This document shows positions 13,701 to 25,551 of a stretch of DNA of 64,000 bases, piece after piece. The notes under the pieces are model-generated. The model was not told the DNA's origin. It ran no database searches and saw only the letters and a list, made by a program, of their open reading frames with translations. Within the stretch, counting starts at the first letter, position 1. Each line of letters begins with the position of its first letter. The stretch is taken from the NCBI GenBank assembly GCA_026261815.1, contig JAMPIT010000174.1:7068001-7132000 (forward strand). The letters are read 5' to 3'. This stretch comes from Monarcha castaneiventris obscurior. Taxonomy: Eukaryota; Chordata; Aves; Passeriformes; Monarchidae. The position numbers and the translations under genes are program-made.

Positions 13701-15714
13701 GCTGCTATTTTGCTTCAGGGACAGAAAAAAGGGACACAGACACTATAGCAAGGTATGAATTGTTAACAAAATCAAAATTTTTGTATGGTCTCTTTTTTTT
13801 TGTAGCAAAGACTTACTAAAATTGTATTTAGGTAAGCAAAAGAAAAGACAAATCTAAACATATAAAATACCAGATTGTAATAAACTGTGGGAAATTTCAG
13901 CTTCTGGTGTGCTTGGGCAGCAGCCTGATGGAAAAGAGGACAAAGGATGGGACTGGATTTTTAGTATGAGCAACCTGTTCTCTATTCATATGTTCACTGC
14001 AACTCCAAGAATTAATGGCTCTATAAATGAGCCACTGAAATGCTAAGAGTTGTCTACATATTCTATTTATTTTATAATAGCTGTTAATCTTATACCTGAT
14101 TTGATAACACAGATCATCACATCTTGATTTTTGTGTGCTTAATTTAAACAGTAATTAACTGTGCATTATGTATGCAGATTGCAATGCAGAAGTCTCTATA
14201 AGTAAATGAGGATGGGGCTGTAGTCCAAAAACAAGTGTACAAAGCTGTTTCTGAATTCCTATGTGCCTGCAAAAAGAAGACGAGTTGAAGAAACAGAATA
14301 GCTACTCTGTTATAGGCCAGCCCATGCCAGCAGGTTTTCAGACACGGTGAAGGGAAAAGGAGGGCATTAACCTAAGGGGCCACATCCATCGAGCCTCATG
14401 ACCAGAGTATCCCTTCTGGACTAGTTCTGCTTTCATGAAGTTTGGCTGCTTTCGTGGCTCAAAGTGAACAGAAGAGACCCAAAATGCTGTGGGAGGGAAT
14501 GTAAATGACAATGTTTCTTCTTGGGGAAATGAAAGAAATAGGTATCTGGAAGGTGAAGTGCACACACACTGAACTCAGGCTGACAAAATTTGGTACATTG
14601 CCCTTCAGTCCAGACCCCTGATTTACCTCTGAAACTGGTCTGAATGGGACATCTGAATAATTGTTTCTGTGTGCTGAAGTCCAGGGACAAGCCAGATTTG
14701 CAAAGAAAACACAAACCTTTAATTACAATGACTCCATTGCCTTAATGACAACCTAGGCTCTTGTTTTATGGTCACATCCATGAGAAAGTTCACATCCTGG
14801 TGGAGATAAGTCCTGCTTCCCCCAGCTCCTGCACACATGCCACCCCTCCTCCCTTTTCCCAACACACACACTTGTGTGGTCAGGCAATAAATTGGCTCTG
14901 GGAATTCATTTGGCTTGAAAGAAACCCTTTTTGCTTCAAAAAGAACTGCCCCCAAGCCCCCTCATCACTGCCTTTTGGGGTGAGCCACTGACAACAAAAA
15001 CCTGGCTGAGGTGGTGGCAACCTGCTCTTGCTCTCTCTCCTGTAGAGGACATTAATTTCTCAGGATCAAGTGGTCAGAAAGAGGAAAGAATCTCAAATTG
15101 TTCTAAGCCTTATGGGAGGGATTTAAAAAATTGGCCAGTCCAAACTTCTGTACTAAGGCAATTAAGTTGTCTTTGCTCTTTACTCAAGATACACCTTTTC
15201 TCCACAGTTGTTAAAAACATTCAGTGAAGGATGCTCTTTTAGATTCAAAATAAAACAAGAGAAAATTTCTCTCCTCTATCATCCTGAATCCATCTAATCC
15301 TTCTTCCTTCCTTTTGACTTACCTTTACGTGTGTATCTACTGAGTTGTGTAAGAGGTTTGAGTGACATGCTCTCCAAAAATTGCCTATGGTCTTCAAAGT
15401 ACCTATAGAAAAGCATACGTAATATTCCTTAGGAGATGAAGGAATAAATACCTCAACATGTACACACCTTCAGTAGGTATTTGTTTTTAAAAATAGGTAT
15501 GTAAACAGCCATGCTTGAACTTGCAAAACTTCTTGGTGTAATTATTCCTGTCCTATGACTGTATTCCTGTATGATGAACACTCTTTAACATAGCTCAATG
15601 TAAACATTTGATGAGTTAAGAAAAAGCTTTCTTGTTTGTTAGAAATAGGTTCCATTGGTTTACAGTGCTAAGAGACATAAGTTTCTTGAAATGTTTGAGG
15701 AATAAATCTTTATG
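7728..15714. other. noncoding unique sequence
   Basis: About 8 kb without a recognisable gene or repeat. Frames of 60-114 codons occur on both strands. The longest (8868-9212, +) shows no known domain and is not framed by convincing splice sites. A T-rich run lies at about 12883-12910. The stretch 13990-14200 is AT-rich, complex and rich in homeodomain-like cores, so it may be conserved noncoding DNA. Confidence 0.5.
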
Positions 15715-16274
15715 TTGCTAAAACATAAACTGGTGGAGCAGTCTGTTCCTGAAGGCTTGCATCCCATAAGAGGGACCCATGTGGGATGCAGTGCTGGAGC
15801 ACTACATGAAGAACTGCAGCCCATGGGAAATACTTGTGTTGGAGGACTGTGTCTCGTTGTCTCATGTGATGGACCCCATGCTGGAGCAGGGGAAGAGCAT
15901 GAGGAGCAAAACAGAGAGAACTTGTGGTGAACTGACTGCAAACCTCATTTCCCATGTCCCTGCACTTCTGGGGGGAGGAGGAAATAGAGAAATTGGGAAA
16001 GAAGTTGGGCCCAGGAAGAAGGAAGGGATTGAGGGGAAAGGTGTTTTAAGATCTGGTTTTATTTCTCATTATCCTACTCTGATTTAATTGGTAATAATTT
16101 CCCAAGTTGAGTCTGTTTTGACTGTGACAGTAACTAGTGACAGATTTTTCTCTGCCATTATCTCAACCCACAAACCTTTCATTATATTTTCTCTTCCCTG
16201 CCCAGATGAGGGGGAGAGTAATTGATTGGTTTGGTGGATACCTGGTACCCAGCCAGAGTCAGCCCACCACCACA
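15715..16274 (+). mobile_element. old avian ERVL-type LTR, 5'-truncated
   Basis: The sequence matches my memory of a widespread avian LTR family. It has degenerate tandem units of the kind 'ggagcagtctgttcctgaag' and 'gatggaccccatgctggag' over 15727-15900. These are followed by a block ending 'ttgagtctgttttgactgtg' near 16110-16130, then a pyrimidine-rich 'tatattttctcttccctgcc' block, and it closes with a 'gccagagtcagcccaccacc' edge near 16254-16274. Sense is taken as plus because the expected CA terminus lies on the right. The left part of the family is missing, no target-site duplication is apparent, and divergence is high. No internal retroviral genes adjoin it. Confidence 0.72.
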
Positions 16275-16936
16275 CATGGTTGTGTTGGAAGTGAGATAGC
16301 CAAAGCAACCACTGGCAGGTTTACAGGCTTGTAGTGTGTAAAGTAGGAAAACCTGGTCATGACAACAAAGTCCAGGCTGCCTACAGTAAACAGCATGAAT
16401 ATAACCATTGCCTTGGCAATGTGGGAAGGCCATATGCCTGGTCTCTATATGAAGAAAACTTCAGCTTTCAAGGATGCTTCAAAGCAATCCATCCCTCACA
16501 GATGTCAGTTGCCCTTAAGTAATCCTATTGTAGAACAATACTTTTAATTTCATCCATCTGCTTATCTTCGAGGTCACTTCTGTCTTTCTCATCCTGCAGG
16601 CATTCCTCAAGTCAACATCTTCTCTTCTGGCCCTCAGACCACTAAGTCTGTTGTACAATATGGTCAGGATACAGCCAACAGATTCTACCTTCTCTACTTT
16701 TGGTCATCTACCGGTGATTGTAAACACCTCAAATTGTCATTGTTCTTTATCTCATGCTTTTATTATGAACATCTGATGCACATCTCCAACTGAAAGTTGT
16801 TGAAGAACCTTCAGCCTTTCCCTCATCTAAATTTAGTGAAGACATTATTTATGTTAGACTCTGTATTCTCACCAGGAGTCTTTCCCTTGCTCGATTGAGC
16901 CCTGCACCACAGACAGAGTCACAGGGGCTGTGAGAC
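16275..16936. other. noncoding sequence, nothing recognised
   Basis: Unique sequence between the LTR remnant and the RT relic. Part of it could belong to either decayed element, but no specific match is visible. Confidence 0.4.
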
Positions 16937-17158
16937 ACACTGCCTGGGTAAATAAATGTGAAAACAATGCTTGCAGTTACCCCTTCTGGAACAGCACTGC
17001 CACGTAAAGTCATATTTATTTTCATAGCCTTTGTTTTCTGACCTGTTGATTATAAGACCTTTTTGTTTTGCTGTTCTGACTAAGCTGTTTGTCTTTTGTT
17101 GTATCTCATCTGCTGATGAATAGATATCCTCAGCAAACCAAGACCACTGAACACCCCT
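16937..17158 (-). pseudogene. relic of non-LTR retrotransposon reverse transcriptase (palm region)
   Basis: On the minus strand a 92-codon frame (16919-17197) reads, from its 15th residue, like the catalytic palm of a LINE reverse transcriptase. A G-V-Q-W segment is followed by F-A-E-D-I, which sits where the family has FADD-I or YADD-I. After it comes a Q-Q-K-T...L spacing, then A...K-G-L-I-I-N and a K residue. About 35 residues further on, F-H-I-Y-L-P stands in the position of the usual F-x-Y-L-G motif. The first catalytic aspartate of the x-A-D-D box is replaced by glutamate, and about five residues usually present before the box appear to be missing. Flanking RT motifs are not visible, so this is a decayed fragment. 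The clade (RTE- or R1/I-like as opposed to CR1) is uncertain. The CR1 palm I know lacks the Q-x-K-T pattern. Confidence 0.5.
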
Positions 17159-20100
17159 GGGACTCCAGTCTCTGTGCAGATATTTGTTACACAGCACTAC
17201 GAGACACTGCAGGGAGGTGATGTCCCTTTGCCTATGCTGGCAATGACATCAAAACAATGATTTAATTACTGAGTACTGAGAAAGGTTTTGCAAAATATAA
17301 ATGATTTGCAAAGAAATCCGTAAATTTTCAGTGTCTTGCTACAACAGCATTGTTGTAAAATGCTTTCCTACAATCACTGAAGTGTAAGAGCACTACTTGC
17401 TGCTAATTTTTTGTTCATTAGTATTATGTAGCATAAAAGTATGGTCCATGAGCAATGAACTGGGAAGGAAACCATCTAGCTCTACTTAGTGGCTTGTCTT
17501 CAGAATAATTGTACAAAGCCCCATATTGGGCAAGAGCATTATTTATCTCCAGTTGTTTTCTTATGTAATTCTGTCATGGTGGATTTCCTCCTTTCCTTTG
17601 AGATGAATTTTAGCTCCCTGCTGTAGCTGTATTCTTTATATCACTTAGAGTGGATGTACACTTCCTACTCTTGCTGACAGTCTATAACTCTGTAGCTGGC
17701 TGCTGGACGCTTCCAGTTCAGCCTATGTAATCCATGAGATTATCCAGATGTTTTCTCTTACTTACATTGCCAGGTTCAGTCTTGTTTTAGCTGGGGGTCT
17801 ATTTTGCACATAATAGAAGTAGTCCATGATCCATGCTGGAATAACCTGTATTGCCCTATGTGTTTTTGTGCTTGCAGTGATTCACTGCTGCTTCCTTCCT
17901 TTGGAAAGTCCCGACACATTCTCAGCTGTATCTGTGAATGTGCTTCTCATGGGTCTCTAGGTCTAGCCCATGTGATTGAAAAGGGATTCCAAGTCCTTCC
18001 AGACAGCAAACTCATCTGAAGAGAAGAAGTTGGCAACAGTGCCGTGATGTTTCCTACTGCATGACTGAGCCACCGACCCTGGGTATCCACTTCTAACCAG
18101 GAAAGGACACATTTCCATAGCCTATGAAATCATATCACTAAATCTGTCACTACACTAAAAATCCTGCAGTTAAGAGTAAAGAGATGGACTTAAATGTGAA
18201 ATGCTCACATTGTATAAGATATTTCTACTCTCATTCTTCCAGAGAGCCACATGGCAGGCTCTTGATCAAAGGTAATTTTTTTGCTTGCCTTCTTGCTTGT
18301 GAACTACCATCAGAAGTACATGTCTGTTTTACATATAAAATATAAATTCAGGAACTCCATTCAAGCAATATAGTTTATGCAATTTTATACTTTTGTGAAT
18401 AAAACAAGTGGTGTCTACTGTGATAGACATTTGTACCATTGAATGTTAATTTCTGGTTTTACTAACATTGAAACACTATAACCCACCTCATCAGTGTTAA
18501 TAGGTATTAAACTACACGAGCTATGGAAAGTATTGACAGTGTTGGAGAAGTTTATAGAAGACTATAAATGCTAAACAACTAAAAAAGCTTGAGCAGACTA
18601 GAAAGTACTCTGTATAACTGATCTTTACCTCAAGTCACAGGATAATGATGGCTTTCTTCTTTGTGTGATCAGTTCATTACTTTTTACTTATAGCCAGAAC
18701 CCCTTTTTTGTGATTGTCAGCTGCAGGTGCTATTCTTAGGTTGGCATCTGCCCTTTGCTGAAAGCCTCCATGCAAGGACTGAGATTTCTGTTAGGACGCC
18801 ATCAAGAAAATTGACATAATGATCCCAGCTAGTGCAAGTCAAAGCGGGCTTGAAGCCTCTTGGAGAGCACAGTGGAGAGCTGCTGCCCTTGCAACAGGCT
18901 CCTGGAAATCAGTTGTCTCCTGCCATCCAAGAGCCAAGGGCTTTATTAACAGTATGCACCTACTCCTAAGCCCTTGGATAGCTACAGAAGTCAGTAAGAC
19001 CTTGGTAAGCATTGACTTTTTGACACTAAGACACAGAATGTGGAAGGATCTCCATTTGTTATGTGCTGTGAACCAACAGGCCAACAAGCTTCTGCCAGTA
19101 AATCCAAATGCTGTCATCAGAGCAGCTGCTCAGGAGCACACAGGTATGAGTTAACAGATCCTGACAAAGTCAAGCTCATAAATAACTTAATCAAAACACA
19201 GGAGCGTGTCAGATGATAACCTTTTTCTTTCAGTACTAAAGATTAACAAAAGGCTCACTGTCACCAAATCACAAAAGGTTGCTGAAGCTATTTTTGCTGA
19301 GGAATTAGATGCTAGCTGGCAATTCCGTTTACAAATATTTGCCTTCCTAGTCAGGCAGTGGAAGCTTGGAAGGCTGGAAGAATGATGGCTGTTCTGCTTC
19401 TGCAGAGAAGGCAAATGAGCTCTAAATCTATAATCCCTGTTAAGGAAGCCTTCTCTTGCATTGATATACAGAGCTGGAAACCTCTATTAAAATGTGTGTT
19501 CTGGATCTCGCCCTGACTTCTGGGACCAGGATCTAGCACAATCCACCTAGAAATTGGCTCCTAAAGGCAGCAGCCATGCTGGCTGACCTCTCTGATTGCT
19601 CTGGGGAGCATCTGCTGTGCTGAGCAGTCCCAGTAATTTTCTCATCATTCAAAAGCTCAGCGACAGCAATCTGCATGCCTTGCTTGGCAGCCATCCCAGT
19701 AGCACAAGAGCACTCTGTGATGGGCTCTTTGAGTTTCTAGGCTCGTGAGACTATTTTTCAGACCTTGTAACAGCAACATTTCACGCTATCTTCCACGGTT
19801 TATGGCTACAATGGCACTGTAAGTGAAATTTTAGGCATACACTCCTCAAGGGGCTAAGCAAACCCTTAGAGATGATCAGGGATTTTGAGCTCTACTTCTT
19901 TAAGGAAAATATAACCATATATATGGACACCCTCCCCCAAAGAAGGATGGATTTGGAACCTCTGCTCTCAGACAGGTCCCATTCTCGCATGTGGAATTCC
20001 AAGAGCAATGACAGATTAGAAACTCATGCCAAAGTCGCTCAAGCATTTAATAGAGTCTGAAGAAGGCAGTGTCAATCTTTCCTTTGTCCAGAATTACTTT

Positions 20101-23100
20101 AGCAGAAGTATGCAGGCTCTTCACATTCTCTGCATGGTTCAGGTGAAGCAAAATCTCATCTAAGTGTAGCAATCTTGGGGCATTAAATTACATTTAACCT
20201 GAATCATTAACTGTTGTTGATTCTCCATGTTATAATTATATTGGCTAGAAACGGGATCAAGTCGACAGCGTGGAGGAGACGTCAGTGGGGTGACTGTGAA
20301 ATGACAGGCAGCAGCACCAATCCCCGGCCCCTCTGTGCAGTCGTGTGCTCTCGCAGCTCCAGGCTGGGAGGGCTCAGGGGAGGAGGGGGGCTCTGCACAT
20401 ATGTCCAGAAATTGCTGCAGTGGATGGCTTGGCTCAGCTCTCACTGCTATTTAAAGGCACATGAGCTGCATGTTAAATTGGGCATTAGTATTTGCCTGGC
20501 TCTCCAACATACAGCGGGTCTGACTGTGCTATACACACATGGAGGATAAAATGCAGGCAGAGCCCATAAGCACAGAAATTAGAGGACACCAGGGGCTGAC
20601 TGCTGCTTCTCCTCTCCAGATGACAGTTTCTTAAGGGCAACTCCCTAAACCAGAACAGTATTAGCAAATTAGGATTATGGCTTGCCACTGTGCTTTGAGC
20701 TGCCGACAAATGATTGGTTTATTCTTCAAAGTGCCAGCTCAGGTAAACCTCTAGACCTTTAGTACAAGAAAAGAAAGAGTATTTGCAAGCACTTGCAAGC
20801 TGAAAAATTAAAGAGGGCTTGTCTCTTCCATCACCAAAATATTCAGCATGGGTGCCCGTTGCTAGCAGCTACTCCAGCTCTGCAGGAGGTGCCTGCAAAG
20901 CATCAGGACACCTGAAGATTTACAGTGGACTCATTCTAGGAAAAGTAAACAAGGAATTCTGCAAAGTCCTTAAAATTGCTGCCTAAAATACCTATCAGCT
21001 GACAGGAAAAATATTACCAAAAAGGTTTTTAAACACAAGTAAGTGAGAGAGCAACCAGAGCACAAAGAAACTGAAGCTGTGTCTACACTAGCAAACTAAA
21101 TGTGCCTGGGGCCATTCCCTGGCACTGAGGCCAGTTGGCAAGGAGCAGCCCACATCCGTAACATTAAACTGTCTTACCCTCCAAAACAGGGTGGCAGCGT
21201 GGAAACTGGTTCTGGGAGCAGTCCCTGGCCCGTGGTGGTACTGAACTCTACCCAGGAACTGGTTGGGATAGAACTACTTGGCACTGCTCAAAATATGTCA
21301 AGATCTGTGCTAAAAATTTGTGATGTGGTGGATAGAGAGTGCTGAAGGGTATTCCTGGTACAGTTAAATATGGTGGCATTGAGGTAGCCTGAGAATTTCA
21401 AGCACTGCTATGGATAAAAAGAAAAATCTCAGAAAGAATAGGAGCAACTCCACCCTTTTAGGTTCCTGGTTGGGAGCATGAGGACACGTCAGATGTGTGC
21501 TTTGCCCCAAAAGCCTTGCTGGCAGGAGTCACAGCCCTCGTGCCATGGGTGCGCTCTCACCTCTGGAGTACAGCTTTCCATTTTGCCAAAGAACAGCTTT
21601 TCTAATTTATTTTTTTTAAGTATAGCTTTTCCTATGACTTTGTTGGGTTTGTAATGCTTTGTTTTGCTGTAATTTGCTTCCTTATTGTTCTGCATTCTGC
21701 AACTGCTGATATGCATGTACTTTCACCTCTCAGCCCTTTTCCATCTTTGAATTTCATTTTCATGACAAAAGATGGCAAACATAAACACTGAATAATACAG
21801 CCACAATATTTGTTGTGATGGAAGACATCAGTGCTTAGTTATTTAAAACAAAACAAACTAAAAAAGAACAAATCCCAGGAAAGATGACTCCCTGCTTCTG
21901 ATGGCAGCTCCTTTTTTAAATCTGAACAATGCAGAACAGGCTGGCCAGGGATCTGGGCTGTGGTTTCTTAATACCACGTGTTCAGGGGCAATGTTCATTT
22001 CTGTTATTCTCACAATTGCTCATTTCCATCACATAACTGACATTTCTTGGTAGGATTTTATTTTTTTAATTGTATCAGGTCCCTAATTCAGTTCAAAATA
22101 GAGTCCTGTAAACTGTTGTGCTGTCACAGCTGAATGGGCTGAAGACCAGCAGACAGGACACAAGAGACAGAGAACGGGAGGCAGGGGAGGTACCAAATAT
22201 TGAGCTTGCACTGACTTTGCAGTTGCTCTCTCTTTTTAATGCCTGCTGCTTTTGCTTTCTGCTCCACCTGTGGGTGAAAGCATAATCTGAGGAGATAGAG
22301 AGCTCAGGCTGTCACAGCTGTTCCACTGCTTGTTTTCTTTGTGCTCTCCTTCCTTCTCAGACTTCAGTGATGGTTTGTACAGATAGTCTCGTGCTCCTGT
22401 ACTGCTTTGGCAAAGCAGTGCTTAAGCTTCCTCTTTCCACGAAGGAATCACTCAGAGGGCAGGATGTTTTCACAGCAAACATGAGTTTCTTTTGCCTGTG
22501 TAAGACTGGTAGATCTGGCCAATGCAACCACCCCTTTGAAAGCAAGTCCCCAGCCCCTCAGGACTTCCATGATCACTCAGGTTATTTAGTAGGTTTTTTT
22601 TTCCTGCATTCACCTTCACTGAAAAGATTAACAGCTATCAGATGTTTAATGCAATTAACAGCACTTTTGAAAGGGGAAGAACTGAGACTAGAAGAGAAGG
22701 AACAGATAAGGGAATGCTCCTTCAATTAGATTTTTTTCAGCTTGATTGGGTCTAATGAAAATCACTCTACAGTATTTGGGGATATGGCTGAAATGATCAT
22801 GGAGGTGTTTGCAGCTAAAACCATCTCTCAGGCATCTGTGGTGGAATCACCCAGTGTGTAGGTCATCTGTGCCACAGATAAAGAGCTAGCAAGAGTCTGG
22901 CATGGCTCACTAACACCAGCATCACGTATACAAAGAGCTGCATATTCCAGATTCAGGTTGGGCCTGGAGATAGTCCAACCACTTCAGTTCAGGGCAAAGC
23001 TAAGGCCTTCTCTCTGAAAACCTATCTGGATGTGAGCTGACTGTGTACACCAGTACCTGTATCATATTCCCTGCTGAGCTCCTAGAGAATCATCACAATT

Positions 23101-24208
23101 CATCACAGGCTTAGGCACAGTGTGAAGGAGGTGGTTTGGGCAATTTCAAACTTGTTAGGTCCATCTAAAAAGCCACATCTAACGTGAGTTCCAACTAAGT
23201 CTAACTGGATCCAAGCTGTTGGTAAAAAGCCTTGGACCATCTCTGTTCTGTGTTCTCACAGACCTGCATGGTTCCTTGTATTCATCACCCAGACTGTCTC
23301 AGCACTCCTGAGGCTCCAGTGGGGAGCTGATGATATCTTGGAGGATTTGTGAAGCTGCAGAAGACTGGAAAAGAGGTAAACATTGAAAGACCCGGTATGG
23401 GTCAGATCAAAGTAATTAAAAGGCTGAATAAAAATTGCCCGTTGCACTGTGATGGGGAGAAGAAACTCAGATACAAAGTAGCAGCCCACAGGGGTTGGCC
23501 AAGTGTAAGTTAACACTGAAACAAGTAAATTTTTTTCTACATTTTGATCCAGCCCTGCCTGTGACTGTGGCTTTTCTTGCTCCTGGCTACGGGTGTTTTC
23601 CAGCATTTGCTAAAGATGCAGAGATGATGTCACCAACCTCAGTGCCTGGGTGGTCCTCATTGCAGCCCTCTTTCCTAGGAAATGAGGTGGCTTGATGGTG
23701 TAACTTCTGCCTGCCACGGGCTGACCCATGCTTCAGCAGTAACTTTTTCTGATGAGCCTTTCCCAAATAAAGGGTCATTTTACTGCTCCTGGTTCTTGAC
23801 TGGCAGAATATCAGTTGTTACACAACTGCAACAAGCACCAAAAGGGTTTTACCCAAATCACAACACAGTATGAGGAGACAGAAATGTCTAAAAAAGGTAT
23901 CCAAAACCCCTGCATCTTTATGCAAAAAACCCCTGTGCCTTTCCACTAATTACACTACAGTCAGAAAGCAAATTAAATACCCTCCTTAAAGTATCTTTAA
24001 GTAGCAGTTTAATTCTAAACTGGATTTATGTAGACATTAGATTTCCTCTATTACAACTGTGCTCTACTTGTACACTAAGTAATTATACGATTGGGAAAGG
24101 TTGTGCAGGTATTACATATGTGTTCTTCCATACCCAGAGATGTTCTGATATACAGTTAAAAGAAGAAAACCTACAACTCCAGACATTGCCTGGAAGAATG
24201 TTAGAAGT
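17159..24208. other. noncoding unique sequence
   Basis: About 7 kb with no recognisable gene. The longest frames (18819-19154 +, 20214-20549 +, 22367-22729 +, 23256-23606 -) have no domain signal and mostly overlap opposite-strand frames. A sequence with 'gctgtgtctacactagc' at about 21077-21093 resembles an ancient transposon motif, but too weakly to annotate. Confidence 0.5.
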
Positions 24209-24299
24209 TAGGGATGTAATTAAAGTTAAATTTAATTAGTTAAATTTAAGTTAAAACTTAAATTAAAAGTGTTAAAAGTTAAAAGTATAGGGATGTAAT
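24209..24299. repeat. AT-rich repeat block bounded by a 12-bp direct repeat
   Basis: TAGGGATGTAAT occurs at 24209-24220 and again at 24288-24299. Between them lie repeated TTAAATTTAA/GTTAAA units, including a 16-base palindrome-like hairpin (TTAAGTT, AA, AACTTAA) around 24246-24261. It looks like a small local tandem expansion. Confidence 0.75.
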
Positions 24300-25484
24300 A
24301 AAAGACACACTTGTGTTCCATCAAAAATCACTGTGGAAGACCCAGCACTAACATGCTTTTCAAGCCACACTTTTCAAACCACATATTCTCTATATGCCAT
24401 ACCCAAGAAACTTCCTTTTCTGATTCACCAGTACTGAACAGTGATCAGTATTTTCCAGTCCTTCAACTGATTAACACCTTATTCATCACATACCTGAAGG
24501 GAGGCTGAATTACACCCATGACTCAGATTTTTTTCTTACTATAATTATACACCTACAGCAGAAATGGAGGTTTCATGACTTTGTCACTGCAGATAATGGA
24601 TGTGTCTGTGTGCTGACAGTGATGTGAGTTATCCATCTGCCTGACTCCTGGCTATCAGAGAAAGACTGGAGTGACTCATCTCTGGGGTACCGGGTCAGAT
24701 TCTTCACACTAGTTTCTTCATGTTTCCTTCCTCTTTGAATTTTGCTCTGTATGTACAGGAAAATCTGGGACAATCAATCCCATTATTACATTTTAAGGCA
24801 GATTAAGTGGCTCTGTTTGAGGATCTCACCTCACTGCAGGTGTCACTGTCCACCCATTTGTGTCAGAGCTGGCTGCTCCAGGCTCCCCTTTAGTCAATGG
24901 AGGAAAATCAGGCCTGATTCACCTTCACTAGATTAAATATCAGCATTGGCATGAGGTGACTCCTGTTGTAAAAGTGTGGGTTGCCTTGCTGACTCCTGAG
25001 ACAGCCTGTATGACATGCTCTAGCATCGATGGCTATGCTGCAGAAAATCTGCAGTGACGGGTGATGCATCCTGCTCCAGGTGAGTCAGAAACATGCATTT
25101 TGGGATCTGATAAAATAACCTGCTCTGTTATCCAGACATAGTCTCCCACCCCTCTCTACGTGACTTGTTACTCCTTCTTTTATTATATTTTTGTTGCGTA
25201 GGTAATATTTGGGCAGATCCACTGGATTAATTGGCATGACAAATACCGGGCAAAATTACATTCATTTATGCCCGTATAAAAGAACACCTCATCTGTTGAG
25301 ATAAAATGCCCAAGGTGGCCTTTCCTTCTGCCCCACCCTTGAATAAACAGGCTTCTAGTCTAAAGTAATACACAATCAAAATTTTATACTTGTGTCAGAA
25401 TAAGCTGGGCACCCTTCAGCCTCAAGTCACCTTGGAAAGGCTCCCCGGACTGATACAGCTGTGCCAGTCCTCCCGTGCCGAGGC
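24300..25484. other. noncoding sequence, possible conserved element near 25180-25300
   Basis: No gene is visible. Around 25180-25300 the DNA is AT-rich and complex, with a GGATTAATTGG homeodomain-type site and a short GGGCA...TGCCC inverted repeat. That could be regulatory, but this is inference. Confidence 0.4.
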
Positions 25485-25551
25485 GGTTCCCATTACGGCG
25501 TGCAATGGGAAAACCCCGGGAGTGCCTGGAAAAGCCTGGCACTCCCCCGGG
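25485..25551. repeat. two abutting GC-rich inverted repeats (hairpins)
   Basis: Hairpin 1 pairs TTCCCATT (25487-25494) with AATGGGAA (25504-25511) around a 9-base loop, and is extended by GG/CC across a 2-base bulge. Hairpin 2 pairs GGGAGTGCC (25518-25526) with GGCACTCCC (25538-25546) around an 11-base loop, with an outer CCC/GGG extension across a bulge. The two stems nearly touch. The surrounding 150 bases are locally GC- and CpG-rich. No known RNA family is recognised. Confidence 0.7.
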
